DNA of 64,000 nucleotides from contig CM051458.1 of the NCBI GenBank assembly GCA_028274465.1, positions 35,662,692 to 35,726,691 on the forward strand. Direction: 5' to 3'. Source of the DNA: Plantago ovata. Taxonomy: Eukaryota; Streptophyta; Magnoliopsida; Lamiales; Plantaginaceae. The translations under genes were made by a program, and so were the position numbers. Below, one piece after another: positions 1 to 11,404 of the stretch (positions are counted from its first letter, which is position 1; the number at the start of each line of letters is the position of its first letter). The notes beneath the pieces are model-generated. The model was not told the DNA's origin. It ran no database searches and worked only from the letters and a program-made list of their open reading frames with translations.

Positions 1-836
1 TTTCCTAGGATTGCAAGTTAAGCAACTCAAAGATGGAATATTCATAAATCAAGCAAAGTATGCGAAAGAAATGCTCATAAAGTTTAGGATAAAAGAGGAA
101 GAAAAACCTGAAAAGATCCCTATGAGTGTTGGTACCAAATTGGGCTATACTAAAGAAGATAAAAGTGTTGAAGAACACAAGTATAGGAAGCTCATTGGTT
201 CCTTGTTGTATTTAACAGCAAGTAGACCTGCCATTCAGTATGCTGTTTGTGTGTGTGCAAGATTCCAATCTGATCCAATAGAATCACACTACAAAAGGGC
301 ACTTAAGATTCTGAAATATGTCAAAGCTACAGTCAATGTTGGATTATGGTATCTAAAGATTCTGAACTTGAATTGGTTGGTTATTCTGATGCTGATCATG
401 GAGGATCAACTCATTATAGAAAAAGTACCTATGGAACTTGTCAGTTTCTAGGTACTAGATTAATATCATGGTTCAGCAAGAAGCAAACCTGTGTTGCCAA
501 TTCATCTACTGAATCTTAGTACATTGCGGCTGGTTGTTGCACAGCTCAAATCCTATGGATTCAGCAACAATTAAGAGATTATGGTATTTCTGCAAAGAAA
601 ACACCAATCTTTTGCGATAATACAAGTGCTATTGCTATCACGCAAAATCCTAAGTTTCACTCAAGGACAAAGCACATTGATATTAGACATCATTTCATTA
701 GAGATCATGTAGAAAAGGGAGACATTGAGGTTGTGAAAGTAGGTACCGATGATCAACTTGCTGACATCTTTACCAAGCCCCTACCAGATAACAGATTCGC
801 AATGCTAAGGTATAACATTTGATTGATTGAATTACC
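1..836 (+). mobile_element. SIRE-like copia element C1: 3' end of pol (reverse transcriptase tail and RNase H)
   Basis: The translated sequence gives the end of a Ty1/copia reverse transcriptase (FLGLQVKQ, then RKLIGSLLYLTASRP around 185-232) followed by copia RNase H (FCDNTSAIAI near 610-640, TKHIDIRHHFIRDHV near 670-712) and the usual pol terminus ADIFTKPLP near 760-785. In the living family this enzyme copies the element RNA into DNA in virus-like particles. The 5' LTR, gag and most of pol lie left of the window. It continues on the same strand, after two gypsy insertions, into an env-like region and a 3' LTR ending at 21156. It is a fossil: the frame is broken in a few places. Lineage SIRE/Maximus is inferred from the long LTR, the tRNA-Met primer site in sister copy C2, and the env-like region after pol. 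Confidence 0.85.
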
Positions 837-2146
837 TGATGAACCGCGGATGTCGTGCTCCGAATTCAAGCAAATAAATTTGTAATTAGCCAAAGACAAT
901 CCACAACTACAACGAAAACCGTAGTGTAGCAGTAGAATGACTCGAGTGTCGTTCTCTCAGGACTATAACTAGCTTTATCTATTTAACAAGAGAATATAAA
1001 ACAGCAGACAGATAGCAAAAGGGGGTTTCTAGCAGATAATGGAGATTGGTGATAGTATGGTCCTTCTTAACATAATGGGTCGATAATCATGCATAAATTC
1101 CTCGGTCTTGCATAGAGATCTTTGAATCAATCTAGTGTCCTGTTGCAAATATTAAGCACTACGAAGATAATTGGTCTGACAAGTCAATCACTATTGTCCT
1201 AATGTGTTCCGTAATTATTCAACACTACGAAGATAATTGGTCTGATGGTCGACAAGTGTCCAATTGTGCATAATAATTAATACAACATACGAGAATTTAG
1301 GTTGTGCCTGATCAACGAAATAAAGCAATGACACGGAGTATAATGCGCGATATAGCCATTAGCATGATTATCTTCCCTTCGCTAAGAATTCACATACTAC
1401 CACCAATGATAAGTTTAGCTACTCATAATAGGCATGCAATCAACAGAAATCATAGAAGAAAACATATTGAAAGATATATAAAATAAGTAGATTAAACTGT
1501 AAGATACAAGTTACCGAAGGTTGTCAATCTCCGAAAAATTGCGATCCTACGAGCTCCAAACTGCTATGAAAAAGTATCCCCTAAGCTACAGAACTCCCAG
1601 GACAGGCCCCGGGAAGTTCCTACCTAAAACTATAGAGAGAGGTGAGAAAGTAGGTCTGGAAAGATATGATTTTCAGAGAAAACTGAGCAACTATATATAG
1701 GCCCCGATATACTGTGGGGCGGTTCGCCTCACATACCGGGCGGTTCGCCCGGTGTGGGCGGTTCGCCCCACCTCTGGGGCTGTTTGCCCCAGAGAATTTC
1801 TCGCGGAATTCCGCGTTTTCGACGCGTTTTTGGATTTCTTCCCCTTTTCGGACTCGGTTTCTGACTTCTAGTAGCCTTCTAACCTCCAGATTCGGCCCCT
1901 AGACTCCAAATCCTATCCGGAAACCTTCAGATACTCCAAATAGGCTTCTGGAACATCAATTCCTTGTCAACTTCAATATAATTTCCCGGAAATCTTCGAA
2001 TTTCAACCAAAACCTGTAAAATAAAATCTAAAGGGAAACGTGACACTATTCTAATAAAATGCATTAAAATATAGCTAAATTAACATAGAGGATAGCTAAA
2101 ATAGGTGAAAAAGACTCGAATGAAAGTGTAAAATACACATTCATCA
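837..2146 (-). mobile_element. Solo LTR of the Athila-type family (closest to G2)
   Basis: A 1.3-kb block beginning TGATGAACC and ending ATTCATCA matches, in reverse orientation, the LTRs of the gypsy element at 44138-52988 over its whole length, including the TATA box and GC-rich palindromes (about 1715-1795). No internal gypsy sequence accompanies it, so it is a solo LTR, as left by recombination between the two LTRs of an element. Flanking pentamers are TTACC and TAACT, which match at only three positions. The TSD is therefore decayed or the flank was rearranged. It interrupts C1 just after pol. Confidence 0.85.
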
Positions 2147-3053
2147 TAACTCAATAAGAGATACAATTGACAGATTGCTGAAACAGGCATTCAGCAAGCC
2201 AAAGTATGCTTACTGGAATAAAAACTCCTTCCAGTGATTTCTTCTAAAAAGAAATGATAGGTCACTACATGATTGCTGAAACAGGCATTCAACAAGTAAT
2301 TCCTTCAAACGGGTATTTGTTAGGAAACTTGATCACTTGCTGAGACGGGCACTCAGTAAGAGAAAAACCTTAAGGATTGCTGAAACGGGCATTCAGACAA
2401 TCAAAGATACTGAAACAGGTATTCAAGTATCAAAGGAAAATTCTGAGACGGGAACTCAGCAAAGAGCAAACTCACTTCTCATATTTTACCAAAAGATATC
2501 TCAAGACAAAAAGAATTTACTGAGACGGGAACTCAGAAATGTCTTTTAATTTAAGGAAATATGAGATACTTGATTAAGGGGAACTTTCAGCAAATAACAA
2601 GGCTGGTTACACAAATTCGCTGAAAAGATTCTTGTTCACTTCAGCAAGCAATCAAATCCCATAAATCTAGGTAAAATCAATTTGTGACGTTAATCGGGCA
2701 CAGATAAACTCGCTAATAATCATGACATGAAATACAATCGTGGCCATTGATTTAAAGTAGTTTTTTATCTGACGGTTAATATTGCAAAGAGAAAGACTGC
2801 TTCTAACGGTTTTTGTTAGTGGACCACTACGCATTTAATGCAAAGGCTCCACTAACGCTGTTGAATCTCTGATTTACCCTTGTTGAGAACTCAAAAACGA
2901 CTGAGCTTCTTGCACATCAAAGATACTATATGAACAAGGAGTTAGAGAAAGACAAAATTCTTTAACTCACATTTCCTTTCTCTGCAAATTTTTATAGCCT
3001 GTGCTGAATTCACTGTAACTCCGGACAAAAAGCAAAGTAATCTTTTTCATACA
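2147..3053 (+). mobile_element. C1 non-coding segment between pol and env-like region
   Basis: This stretch belongs to C1 and separates the end of pol from the env-like region that resumes at 14068. I see no credible long reading frame. It is rich in the words TTGCTGA and TCAGCAA and holds the hairpin array listed separately. Positions 2316-2331 repeat exactly the 16 bases found at the PPT/LTR border of the same family (TTTGTTAGGAAACTTG). The segment ends at the ATACA target duplication of element A. Confidence 0.7.
2175..2536 (+). repeat. Array of seven small stem-loops with a common ACRGGNA loop
   Basis: Seven imperfect repeats at 2175-2197, 2273-2295, 2336-2360, 2375-2402, 2406-2431, 2443-2459 and 2520-2536 each form a hairpin with a stem CTGAA/TTCAG or CTGAG/CTCAG around a seven-base loop of the form ACRGGNA. 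Outer stem bases differ between copies but stay paired (for example GATTG with CAATC, GATA with TATC, CTT with AAG), often with one bulged A. Paired changes like these point to selection on RNA or DNA structure. No function is known to me. Confidence 0.75.
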
Positions 3054-4243
3054 TGATGAACCGGAATTTGTCAGATTCTAATTAATCAAACAAATTTGTA
3101 TTTAGCCAAAGGCAATTCACAACTACAACGAAAACCGTAGTGTAGTAGCAGAATAACCTCGAGTGTCGATCTCTAAGGACTATAACTAGCTTTATCTAAT
3201 CTAACTTAAAATATAAAATCAACAGACGACTTAGCAAAGGTTTTTCTTATCAGGTAATGGAAGTTAGTGATAGTATGATCATTCAAAGCATAGCAGGTTA
3301 ATAATCATGCATGAAGTACCCGATCGTTTTGCATAGAGATCTTTGATCAATGAATTGTCCAATGTGTTCCGTTATTATTCAACACTACGAAGATAGAGGG
3401 CTTAGATAGGTCAAAGAAATAAAGCAATAACTCAAAGTCTGATTCGCTTTACCGCCATCAGCATAATTATTAACCCTTCGCTAAGAAATCACATACTGTC
3501 ACCAACAATAGATTTAGCTACTCATAGATGACATGCAATCAACATAAATCATAGCAAGATTGAATGAAAACATGTTGAAAGATAAATAAATATGAATAGA
3601 AAAACTGTAAGATACAATGTTACCGAAGGTTGTCAATCTCCGAAGAATCGCGATCTCACAAGCTCCAAAACGATAAGAAAAAGTGTCTCCTATGCTAAGA
3701 ATTCCCAGAACAGGCTCTCGAGAATTCTCCCCTAAAACTAATGAGAAAGGTATGAAAAAAGGTCTGAGAAAGTATGAAAAAACGGAGAAACTGAGCAACT
3801 ATATATAGAGGTTCGGACACGTGTGGGGCGAGTCGCCCCACACACCGGGCGAATCGCCTGGTGTGGGGCGAATCGCCCCACGTCCCAGGCGAATCGCTCG
3901 GGAGGTGCTGTCGGCAATATACGCGTTTTTGGATTTCTTTTCCTTTCCGGACTCTGTTTTTGCCTTCTAGTGACCTTTTAGCCTTCAGACTCGACCCCTA
4001 GACTTCAAATCCTGTCTGGAATCTTCTAGATACTCCAAAAATGTCTCCGGAACACCAATTCTTCGTTCTCTTCAATATAATTGCTCGGAAAACCTCGTTT
4101 TCACCCAAAACCTGTAAAATAAAAACTAAAGGGAAACGTGACACTATTCTAATAAAATGCACTAAAATATAGCTAAATTAACATAGAGAATAGCTAATTG
4201 GTGAAAAAGGACTCAAATGAAAGTGTAAAATACACGTTCATCA
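3054..4243 (-). repeat. 3' LTR of element A
   Basis: 1190 bp, TGATGAACC...GTTCATCA, paired with 12864-14067. It contains a reverse-strand TATA box (CTATATATAG near 3801) with a cluster of GC-rich palindromes directly upstream of it (about 3821-3905). The adjoining polypurine tract is read on the - strand as GTTTGGGGAGTTTG just beyond 4243. Confidence 0.9.
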
Positions 4244-5977
4244 AACTCCCCAAACAGAACCCTTGCTTGTCCTCAAGCAACTAAGCTAGAATCTAATGCA
4301 AAAACAATGCAACACAAAATTGGAGTCTCATGCCAAATGAAATGAACTAATCTATTGAATCTATCAAAAAACATATGAACACAAACCATACAAATCATAA
4401 CATGAATATAGGTTGAAGAATGCCTCGATTGACTCATACACATTCACATAAACACTTATGTCAAGACAAGATAGTCTCTCGTAACATTCTCTGCCTGGAC
4501 CTAGTCAGTGACGACGTAATGAAACATGTTAAAATACAAATGGTTATCCCGTGCCTATGAAACTGAGGACTTACTGCTATTCACCAAGTTAAGACTTTCC
4601 CTCAAAGAGGTCGAACCAATACTGGCTCTCATCAAACGAAGGAGGGTTCCTTAAAAAAGATAACTCTCCTCTATTCTACCCATCTCTCAAGCAAAGCCTT
4701 AAGCTATTCACCACTTCCTGAATGGCAGGACGAGGGTGGTCTAGAACAGATGACACTCAAACAAGCAAAAGACAGAAAATTACAACACGATTACAAACAT
4801 TACAAAAATTGAAAAATGAGACAACACTTTGCTAAACTGCTTTTTTTGCTCTTTTTTGGACCCTTCTTTGCCTTTTTGGGGTCTTTTCTTTTTTTTTTCT
4901 TCTTTTTTATTTTCTTTTCCAACTTTTTTTCTTTTTTCCTGGAATTTTTCTTCTTTTTTTTTCCGATTTTTTTTAGCCAGCAATAGCACAACGAAAAAGA
5001 AATTAAAATGACATACAAACGACCTCCCCAAACCTATTCGAAAGAATAGGTTGGAGTACAAAATTTACGAAAAAGGAAAATAAACTCACAACACACATTA
5101 AAAATTGAAAAACAAGTCCAATGATAGCGTAACCCCCTCCCCAAACCTATTCGAAAGAATAGGTTGCAAACAAAGGATCACACAATCTCACACTCCCTCC
5201 TTCCTATTAGCAATCTCAAAGCAAGGTGAAGACTTGTTGCCTCTTAGGTACATAATTACTCGGGAAAACAACCATAAGATCCTAACATGCATCATCCTAT
5301 TATAAAGGCCTTCGTGAACCGCAGTAGAGAAAACACCACTAAGTGATGTCGAGACTACCAAGCTTAACTAAGTGCAGTACATAAATGTGACAAGCCAAGC
5401 GAGAAAAACCTCAAACAAATTCATAGAGATGAAGCATATGATTAATGTCGTAATTAGTTAATCTACCCAATAAAAAGGTTCAAAAAATTTTGCAAACATG
5501 CAAGACTATCCTAGGATGAATGTAGTGTATGCAACTAGATACTAAAAAAGCGGTAAACGTGCAAATGCAAATGCAAAAAACTTCACGAGTTTATCATAAG
5601 CAAGACAAGTATAGAGATAACCAGCGATAACCCCCCCCCCCCCAAACTGAACGTCGTCGCTCGCCCCGAACGTCGAAAGTAGATTTAAGGTGAGAGCTAA
5701 TACTTGTATAAGTGACCTATATTACTCAATCAAACTCGTGAGAAAACAAAACGGGTGATAAACGAGGTAAAAAGATCGATAATTTAGCATAATAGGAGAA
5801 AATCGAGTTCCCTCCGAAAATGCTAAATTATCATCTAGAGACGTATTTTATCACCAAAAACATACGAAAATATGAAAAACAACACAATGATATGCTAAAA
5901 ACACACTAACCTTCAGTAGAGGCGGTAAGGGTAAGCTCAAGATGATCAACCTCCCTTTGATCACTAGATATCTCGAA
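4244..5977 (-). mobile_element. 3' non-coding region of element A
   Basis: No believable coding frame. Contents: a low-complexity pyrimidine-rich tract at 4840-4980 (purine-rich on the element's sense strand, giving only artefactual lysine-rich frames); two identical 9-bp-stem hairpins AACCTATTC/GAATAGGTT at 5031-5052 and 5144-5165, each next to a run reading GGTTTGGGGAG on the sense strand; and a poly-C run near 5630-5642. The whole region is homologous to 50210-51740 of G2. Confidence 0.75.
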
Positions 5978-8291
5978 TTATGGCTTCACTCGTTGACCAT
6001 TCACCTTGAAAGTATTGCCCGTCTTTGGATCAAAGAGTTCTACAGCTCCATGGGGAGCAACTTTGATAATTCCGTATGGTCCATCCCAACGAGTACGGAG
6101 CTTTACAGGAAATAGTCGAAGGCGAGAATTAAATACCAAAGCTTTTTTCCTAGGAATCAGTTCCTTACGCACTATACCACGATCATGATACTTCTTAGTA
6201 CGTTCTTTGTAGATCTTGGCATTTTCATAAGCACCTAGGCGTAATTCATCAAGCTCATCTAGATGCAACAACCGTTCTTCGCCAGCTTTTCCCATATCAA
6301 GATTGAGTGCTTTGATAGCCCAATATGCCTTGTGTTCCAGTTCCACGGGAAGATGGCATGCTTTCCCATACACAAGTATGTACGGAGTGGTACCAATCAC
6401 CGTCTTGTAGCTAGTCCTGTATGCCAAAAGTGCATCATTCAATTTTCCTGCCCAATCTTTCCTACTAGGCTTCACTACTCGCTCCAGGATCTTCTTAATT
6501 TGACGGTTGCTAACTTCAACTTGGCCCGATGTCTGTGGATGATATGGCGTAGCAACACTATAGTGGACACCGTATCTCATAAGAAGAGAGGCAAAGGTCC
6601 TATTGACGAAGTGTGAACCTCCATCACTGATGATAGTCCTAGGGCAACCAAACCTTGAGAATATTACTTCCTTCAAGAACTTCATAACAACCGCTCCGTC
6701 ATTCGTTTTTGTGGGAATTGCCTCCACCCATTTAGTCACATAATCTACCGCAACAAGAATGTATTCATAACCTCCACTTGATGGAAATGGTCCCATGAAA
6801 TCAATGCCCCACACGTCGAAAGGTTCGACCACAAGATTCCCTTTAAGGGGCATTTCGTCTTTCTTGCTAATATTACCACCTCGTTGACATGAGTCGCAAT
6901 TCTTCACGAAAATTCGAGCATCTCGGTGTATTGTTGGCCAGTAAAATCCTGCTTGCAGTACTTTGCGAGCTGTTTTCAAGCCACTATAGTGTCCTCCACA
7001 ATGAAGCTCATGGCAATGACTCAACACACTTTGTTGCTCTTCTTGTGGCACGCATCTCCTCAGAATTCCGTCAGCTCCTTCTTTGAAAAGATGCGGGTCA
7101 TCGCATATGAAAGACCTGCAACGCTTGGCAAGAGCTCTCTTGTCGGAGGCTGAAAAGTTTGTGGGACAAACACTCATAGACAAATAGTTTACAATATCAG
7201 CATACCATGGCTCTTCATTAGCCTTCATCAAGTGTTCATCAGGGAGATCCTCATTAATAGGTATCGAATCAACAGGGATATTTGGTATTCTAGACAAATG
7301 ATCAGCTACTAAATTCTCCCTACCAGCTCTATCCACTATGGTCAAATCAAAATCTTGCAGCAAAAGGACCCAACGGATTAATCTAGGCTTAGAATCTTGC
7401 TTAGCTATTAAATGTCTCAAAGCAGCATGATCAGTATGGACATTCACAGGATGACCAATTAAATAAGACCTAAACGTTTGTAAAGCAAAAACAACAGCTA
7501 AAAATTTCTTTTCAGTAGTTGTGTAGTTAACTTGCGCGGAGTCTAGAGTCTTACTAACATAATAAATCACACGATACTGCTTATCAACTTTTTGGCATAG
7601 AACAGCACCCATAGCAAAATTTGAAGCATCACACATAATCTGAAAAGGAAGATTCCAGTCAGGTGGCACAACAATGGGAGCAGAAACAAGCTTTTCCTTA
7701 AGGGTATTAAAAGCACCTAAGCACTCATTAGAAAAATGGAAAACCACATCTTTTGCAAGCAAGCTACTTAAAGGTTTAGCAATTTTCGAAAAATCCTTAA
7801 TAAACCTCCTATGAAACCCTACATGGCCAAGAAAAGACTGCAATTCTTTCACACAAGTAGGTGGGAGAAGTTTTTCAATGATTTCGATCTTAGCCTTGTC
7901 TACCTCAATACCTCTTTCAGAAACTACATGTCCTAGAACAACGCCTTCCCTAACCATGTAATGACTTTTCTCGCAGCTTAAGGTCAAATTGCATTCAATG
8001 CACCTTTTCAAAACAAGATCTAATCTTTGCAAGCATTCATCAAACGAATCACCAAAAAGGGAAAAATCATCCATGAAAACTTCAACAAACTTAGTTACCA
8101 TATCAGAGAAAACAGAAAGCATGCACCTTTGGAAAGTGGCGGGAGCGTTGCATTGCCCAAACGGCATCCTCCTATAGGCAAACGTTCCGAATGGGCAAGT
8201 AAATGTCGTCTTCTCCTGATCCTCCGGTGCAATCGGAATCTGGTAGAAACCTGATAAACCATCAAGAAAACAATAGAATTTCCGCCCCGCA
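5978..8291 (-). mobile_element. Element A pol: reverse transcriptase, RNase H and integrase portion
   Basis: One long open stretch on the - strand shows, in order, RT ([46 protein letters not shown] with the catalytic YxDD-type FMDD), RNase H ([18 protein letters not shown] near 7640, [10 protein letters not shown]), an integrase zinc finger ([13 protein letters not shown] then CDSCQRGG), the integrase core ([17 protein letters not shown]-type [28 protein letters not shown]) and a C-terminal domain. These are the usual Athila pol domains. It ends at 8291 where a CACTA copy begins. Considered fossil. Confidence 0.9.
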
Positions 8292-10145
8292 CACTACAAA
8301 AAATCCGTCATTTACGGATAAAATGACGCATTTTATCCGTCGGTAATTACCGACGGATCGGTCCCTTATAGCGACGGATGACAGATAACGAACAAAGTTG
8401 ACCACTTTGTTCGTCATCCGTCGCTAAAGAGTACCGATCCGTCGATAATTTAGCGACGGATACCGTTATCCGTCGCTGAATTATGAAAAAAATTAAATAA
8501 AATTAAGCTTACCGACGGATAAGCTTATCCGTCGGTAAGCTTAATATATCGGATCGACCGACTTGCAGAACCTCCATTCTTTCTTCTTCTCCATTCTTCT
8601 TCTTCTCGTTTTTCTCTCTTCTCATCTCCATTTCTCCTTCAAAACTCCACCATTTTCATCCATTTTGGTAGCAAATTGAAGCTTATTGCACAAGCAACAA
8701 GGAACAACCTTCAATTCGAAGTTTTTTTGGTCAACTTGTGCAAAATCAAAGGTATGAACTCTAACCCTTATTTGATTTTTAATTTGGGAATTATCCAATT
8801 GTTGGTTAAATTGTCAAATGTATATTACATAGTAGTTGATACAAGTCTATTTTGCTTAAATGTGTAGTTGATTGTTGTTAAAATTGAGTAATGAATCGAT
8901 TTGGGAATTTTATTAATTTGGGGATTTCTTAAATTATGGAAATGTATGTTAGTATTAAGTAGATATTAGTTGTTATAATTGAATGTTAGTTTTGGATTAT
9001 GTTAATTTGGGTTTGTTAATTAAAATCGAGACTTAGATCAGTTTAGGGCTTTTTTTAGTTTTGTATTTGATCGAATTTCATGTTCCATAACTAGGTTATG
9101 TACCTATATAAGGTTAATTTTGTAGTTGAATACGATAAATTGAGTAATTTATGAAAATCGAGACTTGTAGTTCAATTTGGGGGTTTTGAAATAAAGTGAA
9201 AATGGGTTCGAGATGATGTTAGGTTAGAGATGATGTTCATATGGTTGTTGTTGACAATGCTAGGCTAGAGATGATGTTGTTGATGGTTGGTTGATTGGTG
9301 ATAAGGTTGATGATGTTAGGCTAGAGATGATGTTGTTATATGGTTGATTGGTGATATGGTTGATAATGTTGGGCTAGAGATGATGTTCATATGGTTGTTG
9401 TTGATGATGCTAGTCTAGAGATGATGTTGTTGATGGTTGGTAAATTGGTGATATGGTTGATGATGTTAGGCTAGAGATGTTTTTGTTATATGGTTGATTG
9501 GTGATATGGTTGGTTGATGATTATAATTTTTCCTTAAATTTAAATGAAATGATTATAAAATGATTATGATGTTAACTTCAAATGTGTATAAGACATATAA
9601 ATATCCTTAAAACTACATTTCTAAATATGAATATTGAAAATGTATGAATTTAATAATTAAAGAATTTCAGGTTAGTGGATGATGTACCACGACGCCCTAT
9701 ACAGGATAAAGATGGGCAGTTTGCCTTGCACGAGGATCATTTTGTAGAGTTAGAGTTGGAGGAACCTTTAATTGGTAATAAATTATGTTGCTATGTATAT
9801 TCACTTGTATGTGCATTTACGTTAATTGATAATGCTTTATATTGTACGTGCATATTTCATATCATTATACTAACCTTGATATTGTTTTATTTGTAGATGC
9901 CGAAACCTAGGTGCAACTACATTCCACCCGAGTTACGAGTTCCTGGAGCTCCAGGGTACGAGCAGGGTGTAGTTCCATCCATCATTGGATTCTCGGAGGG
10001 GAGTAGCTCCTCATCGTCAACCAGGAAGAAGAAGGCTAAGTTTGACCCATTTGCGAACCTACCTGATGATGGTTGCCCATACGTGACGCCGACCCTGATG
10101 ATGGTTGCCCATACGTGACGCCGACCCATTTGCGAACCTACCTGA
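8292..10145 (+). mobile_element. CACTA copy C: left part of a CACTA A-type element, right end missing
   Basis: The block starts with the CACTA terminus CACTACAAAAAATCCG, followed by subterminal repeats built on CCGACGGAT (8310-8540). It then follows the sequence of CACTA A (41828-43700) closely: same leader exon and donor (near 8752), same first intron with a TTAGGCTAGAGATGATG minisatellite (about 9200-9510), the same second exon (from 9671) and the start codon exon (from 9898, MPKPRCNYIPPEL). It stops inside that exon, and no right terminus is present. The last 100 bases are a patchwork of short direct repeats (10046-10066 with 10125-10145, and 10062-10093 with 10094-10126), then element A sequence resumes. 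It lies in the pol of element A. Confidence 0.9.
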
Positions 10146-11362
10146 GGTTGCCTAACGGGTTTGGCATCTTGTTCTAGAGTGATGTTGTGCACACACCGAG
10201 TAGGGCTAATTCCCTTGATATCACTAATCCCCCATCCTATAGCTGCAGAATTTTCTCTCAAAATTTCAATTAGCCTACTTTCTCCATCATTGGAGAGATG
10301 TGAGGAGACTATCACAGGCTTCTTCTGATTTTCTCCTAAGTAGACATACTTGAGGTGCGCAGGAAGTGGCTTTAATTCTAAGCGAGGCTCTTCAGGAAAT
10401 TTACTTTCTTCCTCTTCTTCATCTAAGGGTTCAAGCACTTCTTCTCCTACGGGAATTTCCGGGGTGCTATCCATTATTTCAACTAGTTCCCTTGCTTCTT
10501 CGGTCATGTAGCACGTCTCAGCTTGCATGGTTAGTGCCTCCTCAAGGGGTTCACGATTATCATAGCAATGATGAAATTCGGAAATCACAGAATCATAGCA
10601 ATCGACAAAATTTAACTCTTCCACGACTTCCTTATCTCCGATGCTACATCCTACCAATTCAATCTTCTCACCCATTACCTCCATGGTTATTTTCTTGCCC
10701 TTAAGTTCAGGGCATGTGTTGGTAGTTTCCATGAATGGTCTCCCAAGTAGTACTACGTGCTCGCGAATATGACTCTTTCCCTCGTCTGCAGACTTCATTA
10801 CTACAAAATCAACTGGAATTATCAATTTGTCCACCTTCACAAGGATATCCTCTATTATCCCGACTGGCCTCTTCACACTTTGGTCCGCCATTTGGACAAC
10901 CATATCAGTTGGTGTCAATTCTGCGAGATCCAGGGCCTTGTATACCGAATAGGGCATTAAGTTAATGCTAGCCCCCAAGTCAAGCATTGCCTTCGTAGTT
11001 CGACCATTCCCCAAAGCGATGTTGATGATGAAACTTCCATGATCTTTTTTCTTCACAGGTAATCCGACAATTGAATTGACCGTCTCAACCCCATTAACTT
11101 CCTTTCCTGAAGTAACCCTTCTGTTCTTCATCTCACGAAAGAATTTCGTATAAGCTGGAATGTTTTGGATTAATTCTAAGAGAGGCACATTGACTTCAAC
11201 TTTTGAGAGGCGTTGGAATAGAGGTGACTCTTGAATATCCTTCTTGGCTGGCTTGATCCGACTTGGGAATGGTACATGTGGTTTCGGAGGCACATATGGA
11301 TTAGAAGATTTATGAAGTACTACTGGCGTAGGAGTTCCCACTTCGACTTCATCATCAACCAT
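10146..11362 (-). mobile_element. Element A protease region and start of reverse transcriptase
   Basis: The - strand frame encodes a retropepsin-like domain: MLDLGASINLMPYSVYKAL near 10930-10985 at the position of the catalytic DTG/DSG loop, then VLLGRPFMETTNTCPELKGKKI, the flap and C-terminal part. A linker follows that leads into the RT start (SRLIEILRENSAAIGW...ISPTRCVHNI), where the CACTA-derived insertion cuts in. This order is typical of Athila gag-pol. Fossil. Confidence 0.85.
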
Positions 11363-11404
11363 GTCTTCTATAGATGGGCTTGGTCCATCATCCTTCTCTT
11401 GAGG

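Noticed and set aside
1304-1486. Conserved 60-residue frames in Athila LTRs (also 44776-44958 and 52339-52521)
   Set aside because: Present because the LTRs are copies of each other; antisense to the element in part and without domains.
2175-2536. CRISPR-like reading of the regular repeats
   Set aside because: Plant nuclear retroelement context, unequal spacing and no cas genes; the repeats are hairpins within a transposon.
3821-3905. GC-rich palindromes as transcription terminators or bacterial REP elements
   Set aside because: Sequence is plant nuclear; the palindromes stand upstream of TATA boxes, not after genes, and lack T tracts.
4780-5061. Lysine-rich or phenylalanine-rich frames in the 3' region of A, and the like at 50980-51162
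   Set aside because: Products of a purine/pyrimidine low-complexity tract; no conservation as protein between A and G2.
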